In this document: positions 6,879 through 9,319 of the stretch, one piece after another | How positions within the stretch are numbered: position 1 is the first letter of the stretch | How the letters are laid out: the number at the start of each line of letters is the position of its first letter | Notes under the pieces: generated by a model | Told to the model about the DNA's origin: nothing | The model's database searches: none | The model's input: only the letters and a program-made list of their open reading frames with translations | Translations under genes and position numbers: made by a program | Source of the DNA: Oscillospiraceae bacterium | GTDB lineage: Bacteria; Bacillota; Clostridia; Oscillospirales; Ruminococcaceae | Reading direction: 5' to 3' | DNA: 9,319 nt | Assembly (NCBI GenBank): GCA_019416775.1 | Contig: DXWR01000065.1 | Span: forward strand, 1 to 9,319

Positions 6879-7290
6879 CTAATTTCCAACCGCGGCTTCC
6901 TTTCGGGCATGCAGGAAATTTTGGTACAGCCCGACGGTTTCCATCAATTCTTTGTGGGTGCCGGATTGGACAATCTCTCCTTTTGCAATCACCAGGATTT
7001 GGTCGGCGTTTATAATGGAGTGCAGCCGGTGGGCGATGACGATGACCGTTTTTCCCGGCGGTGAGGTTGCCTTCCGGTACCGTGAGGGAAACCCCGTGGA
7101 GCACTTCGTCTTCCTGGTAGGCAAAGCGGACGTTTTCAAAGGAAATGCTGTGGTCTTTCCCGGTGAAGGGCTCCTCTTTTTGCTCCAACGCCGGGGCGTT
7201 CATCAGCTGTTCCAGCGCTGTGATTTTGTAATTGATCTGGCGCTGTTGGTCCGGCTGGAGCGGTATGCCAAATTGGTGACGATATTCAAA
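6879..7290 (-). pseudogene. ABC exporter remnant, ATPase core deleted
   Basis: Remains of an ABC exporter (MsbA/MdlB-type, fused membrane and ATPase domains). On the - strand from about 7203 one frame reads the start of a nucleotide-binding domain, ISFENVRFAYQEDEVLHGVS then LTVPEGNLTA, the strand just before Walker A. The sequence then jumps to GKTVIVIAHRL with the H-loop His, then NADQILVIAKGEIVQSGTHK, the normal end of such domains, in another frame stopping at 6879. Walker A, Q-loop, signature and Walker B are all missing, roughly 140-150 residues in intact relatives. The frame change coincides with a run of five A at 7049-7053 (T on +); four A would fuse LTA and GKTV in frame. The part upstream of about 7203 is unclear; a hydrophobic stretch in the second frame could be the last membrane helix. 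It cannot be an active ATPase. Confidence 0.8.
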
Positions 7291-7300
7291 ACGGACATTG

Positions 7301-7344
7301 AGATAAGAGGAAGCCCGGATACCACCAAAGAAGTGATATCCGGG
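7301..7344 (-). terminator. Hairpin terminator after the dehydrogenase gene
   Basis: On the - strand CCCGGATATCAC (7344-7333) pairs with GTGGTATCCGGG (7325-7314) around a 7-nt loop. This is 12 pairs, one of them G-U on this strand but a mismatch on the + strand, so it is built for - strand RNA. A pyrimidine-rich tail follows (CTTCCTCTTATCTC), not a pure T-run. It lies 24 nt after the dehydrogenase stop. On the + strand it is followed by TACTTTGCTTTTT, so it may act weakly both ways. Confidence 0.6.
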
Positions 7345-7368
7345 TACTTTGCTTTTTCAATGCTGCTC

Positions 7369-8394
7369 TTACAGATGGTATTCCATAGGATAGGTAAGAT
7401 AGCTGTGAGGCTCTAACTGATCGCAGGTGACATATCCGGTCGGAGCATTCAGAAGGCTGGGAATCCGGTTGACAATGGTAGCGCAGGTGTGCTCCACAGT
7501 AGCAGGCTTTACCACATGGAATTCTGTGTTTGGCTCTCCGGTAATCCACCAGTCGCACATATCGCCGTCTTCCGGACCATACACCTTGCCGATGGTTTCT
7601 TCTTCAATGGTGATTCCCTGCATGGTTTCGATGGTAACTACGGCAGACATACCGATGCAGTTGCCTGCCGGAATCGTCTTGCCCAGCGTGGAGCTGTATA
7701 CATCATGATCTACAATATACGGTACATGTTTTTGCGTAATGGATTTGATGGTCAGGCCCAGCTTGCTGCAGATGGCTTCGCTGGCGTTCCAGGCATAAGA
7801 CGGCTCAAAATCAACGGGATGGGCGATTTTTTGTTCAAATTCCTCCGGTGTCAGATCACAGCCATGGGCATTCGCCAGGGCAAGACCATAGTCTTCTACG
7901 TTATAGCTGTAGGCGCCCTTGATTTTTTCAATCTTATTGCAGCCGCTGGCCACCATAGCAACCATGTTGATCCAGAAGATGTCCTGCATACCGGATCCGG
8001 TGATAGTGCAGTTGTTTTCCTTGGCCAGAGCATCCAAGCGATTGATTTGGGCTGCAGAAGTTGTCCAAGGATAGATGGCCTCCTCGCAGGTCGTAATCAC
8101 ATTGATACCCCGGGAAACACATTTTTCTACCTGCTCATAGATATCTCCAATAAAACTGAACAAGGTGACAATGGCTACATCTGCGTCACACTCATCTAAC
8201 ACCTTATCCGCATCATCGGAGATGATGATGCCGGTTTTCAGGCCCAGTCCGGCATAGTCGCCTACGTCCATACCAACCACCTGTGGATTCACGTCGATGG
8301 CGCCTACAATCTGGGCGCCGTGCTCATACAGATAACGAAGCGTGTATTTTGCCATCTTTCCGCATCCATACTGAACCACTTTAATTTTTTCCAT
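7369..8394 (-). CDS. 2,4-diaminopentanoate dehydrogenase-like NAD(P) oxidoreductase
   Basis: Predicted cytosolic NAD(P)-dependent oxidoreductase of 341 residues. The N-terminal Rossmann fold has the dinucleotide motif YGCGKMA (9-15), followed by the strand-loop AQIVGAIDVNPQVVG whose acidic residue would contact the ribose. The NVITTCEEAIYP segment is characteristic of the 2,4-diaminopentanoate dehydrogenase (amino-acid fermentation) and dihydrodipicolinate-reductase-like family. The length suits the former (about 340), not DapB (about 250-270). True substrate unknown: no other ornithine-fermentation genes are in the window, so it may act on another beta- or gamma-amino compound. The start is clear: ATG at 8394 with AAGGAGG 7-8 nt upstream. 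It sits alone behind a MerR-type promoter and is followed by its own hairpin. Confidence 0.75.
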   Translation of the reverse strand: MEKIKVVQYGCGKMAKYTLRYLYEHGAQIVGAIDVNPQVVGMDVGDYAGLGLKTGIIISDDADKVLDECDADVAIVTLFSFIGDIYEQVEKCVSRGINVITTCEEAIYPWTTSAAQINRLDALAKENNCTITGSGMQDIFWINMVAMVASGCNKIEKIKGAYSYNVEDYGLALANAHGCDLTPEEFEQKIAHPVDFEPSYAWNASEAICSKLGLTIKSITQKHVPYIVDHDVYSSTLGKTIPAGNCIGMSAVVTIETMQGITIEEETIGKVYGPEDGDMCDWWITGEPNTEFHVVKPATVEHTCATIVNRIPSLLNAPTGYVTCDQLEPHSYLTYPMEYHL

Positions 8395-8430
8395 ACAGAT
8401 TCCTCCTTAACATGATTAAAATATTCCGGT

Positions 8431-8491
8431 GGCAGAAAAAACTGCCTTTTCTATAAATATAGTATAAACCCTCATGCGCAAGGAGAGTCAA
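8431..8491 (-). promoter_or_regulatory. MerR-type promoter of the dehydrogenase gene
   Basis: On the - strand, -35 TTGACT (8491-8486) and -10 TATACT (8466-8461) are both close to consensus but are 19 bp apart instead of 17. A spacer of 19-20 bp is the hallmark of MerR-activated promoters, where the regulator untwists the DNA. The spacer carries a matching dyad, on + ACCCTC (8468-8473) and GAGAGT (8483-8488), 5 of 6 complementary. The predicted start is near 8454, giving a leader of about 60 nt with a small GGCAG/CTGCC hairpin (8431-8446). The regulator gene directly upstream is the obvious candidate. Confidence 0.7.
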
Positions 8492-8523
8492 GGGGGATTG
8501 TGGAAATATTGGCAGACCCTCTG

Positions 8524-9319
8524 TCACTTTTGAAATGTGACCGGCACCTGCAGCCTGAGAAACATACTGCGTGGATCGTTGTCGAAGACATGAAAGCCGG
8601 TCATCACCTCACAAATATAATCTCCCGCTATTTGATAGTTCATATTCTCGCAGTAGTTTCGCAGCTGGCGTGCGCAGCGCACTTCGTCATCAAAATTATC
8701 TAAGTAAATGCAGGCATACATGCCGCTCTCCACCTCCTGCAGGGCGGAAAGATCACCCTGATCCCGGGTGTTGGTAAAAATAAAAATCCGGTCTGCCAAA
8801 AACCGGTCTTTCAGAAAATCTTTTTGAAGGATCGAGGTACCGATGTTATAGGAATGAATCTGTTGAAATCCCTTTTCTTCCAGCTTCCGCCGCAATTCAC
8901 GCAGGCTTTGCTCGAAGCTGTGCACATCATCCTGATAAAAGTTATCAGAACAGGGGATCCCCCAGGCAAAACGCCGGTCAATATATTCTAAAGAAAGGGT
9001 ACCAGTGGCAGGCGATTTACGGTACCGCTCAATCGACATAATCGCTCGTTCTACTGCATCATGCTGGGCTTTGAGTTGGCGCATTTGCAGATGAATTTGC
9101 TCGTTTTTTTGAGAGAGCAGTTCTTCGATGAGGGAGATATCTTCCCTTTGCAGCACCTGTGCGATTTGCGACAGGCTCATGCCTAATTCTTTCATATAGG
9201 CGATCATATCCAATCTGGCATTTTGATTGATGTCGTAATAGCGATAGCCTGTTTCTGGATCCACATACCGGGGTTTAAGCAATCCTTTTTCATCGTAGAG
9301 ACGCAAGGTAGGGATGGAG
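8524..9319 (-). CDS. MerR-family regulator with GyrI/BmrR-like effector domain (partial)
   Basis: Predicted small-molecule-responsive transcriptional activator. The N-terminus is cut by the window edge; the frame stays open to the end (SIPTLRLYDEKGLL is readable), and about 10-15 residues are probably missing. The visible parts are the winged helix with the family hallmark LRLYDEKGLLKP and TGYRYYD; the second helix set DMIAYMKELGMSLSQIAQVL; a coiled coil for dimerisation (SLIEELLSQKNEQ through the RQLKAQHDAVERAIMSIERY region); and a roughly 150-residue effector-binding domain. The latter ends in RSMFLRLQVPV, like BmrR and GyrI. Such domains bind amphipathic or cationic ligands; the ligand here is unknown. 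It lies on the same strand as the dehydrogenase, with 129 nt between them containing the MerR-type promoter. Its own promoter lies outside the window. Confidence 0.88.
   Translation of the reverse strand, partial: SIPTLRLYDEKGLLKPRYVDPETGYRYYDINQNARLDMIAYMKELGMSLSQIAQVLQREDISLIEELLSQKNEQIHLQMRQLKAQHDAVERAIMSIERYRKSPATGTLSLEYIDRRFAWGIPCSDNFYQDDVHSFEQSLRELRRKLEEKGFQQIHSYNIGTSILQKDFLKDRFLADRIFIFTNTRDQGDLSALQEVESGMYACIYLDNFDDEVRCARQLRNYCENMNYQIAGDYICEVMTGFHVFDNDPRSMFLRLQVPVTFQK

Noticed and set aside
7286..7558. A 90-residue open frame on the - strand
   Set aside because: It overlaps the end of the dehydrogenase gene in another frame, is Cys/Arg/Ser-rich and crosses the terminator; it is a shadow frame.
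8431..8450. Intrinsic terminator on + strand (GGCAG-A6-CTGCC-TTTT)
   Set aside because: No + strand gene runs into it and the stem has only five pairs; it is better viewed as a small hairpin in the dehydrogenase leader.
1..9319. CRISPR arrays, tRNA or rRNA genes, insertion sequences
   Set aside because: No regularly spaced repeats, tRNA-like cloverleaf, rRNA segments, transposase fragments or terminal inverted repeats were seen by reading.

Overview
The window looks like chromosomal DNA from a low-to-medium G+C Gram-positive anaerobe, most likely a gut Clostridia relative. The signs are a sortase-type cell-wall protein with FIVAR repeats, a lipoprotein with a lipobox, strong GGAGG ribosome sites and a 2,4-diaminopentanoate-dehydrogenase-like enzyme. 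The organism assignment is inference from gene content only.

Region 1 (1-423) holds no recognisable gene. It appears to be the control region of the operon that follows. There is an extended -10 promoter candidate near 208-216, then a long foldable stem-loop at 236-290, then a second promoter candidate at 334-365. A DtxR/IdeR-like palindrome (367-385) overlaps the expected start of transcription from the second promoter.

Region 2 (424-6732, + strand) is a complete heme capture and import operon of five genes. They encode a membrane-anchored Shp-type heme-binding protein, an IsdE/HtsA-type heme-binding lipoprotein, a wall-anchored NEAT-FIVARx3-NEAT protein with a VPQTG sorting signal, a FecCD-family permease and a FecE-type ATPase. 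The parts match the streptococcal Shr-Shp-HtsABC relay. The probable path is NEAT protein to Shp to lipoprotein to permease/ATPase. Methionine is the common candidate heme ligand: Met pairs in both NEAT domains and in Shp, and Met/His in the lipoprotein. A strong hairpin without a T-tract separates the three surface or lipoprotein genes from the two membrane-transporter genes and may set different expression levels. No sortase and no heme-degrading enzyme is visible in the window.

Region 3 (6733-7368) holds a bidirectional terminator-like hairpin, then a broken ABC-exporter gene on the - strand. Its nucleotide-binding domain has lost everything from Walker A through Walker B, and it also carries frame changes. 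A second hairpin follows, which ends the next - strand gene.

Region 4 (7369-9319, - strand) holds a MerR-family regulator with a GyrI/BmrR-like effector domain, cut by the window end. Downstream of it lies a dehydrogenase of the 2,4-diaminopentanoate dehydrogenase/dihydrodipicolinate-reductase-like family. Between them is a promoter with the unusual 19-bp spacer and dyad typical of MerR-activated promoters. This suggests a small-molecule-inducible enzyme module, unrelated to the heme operon by sequence.
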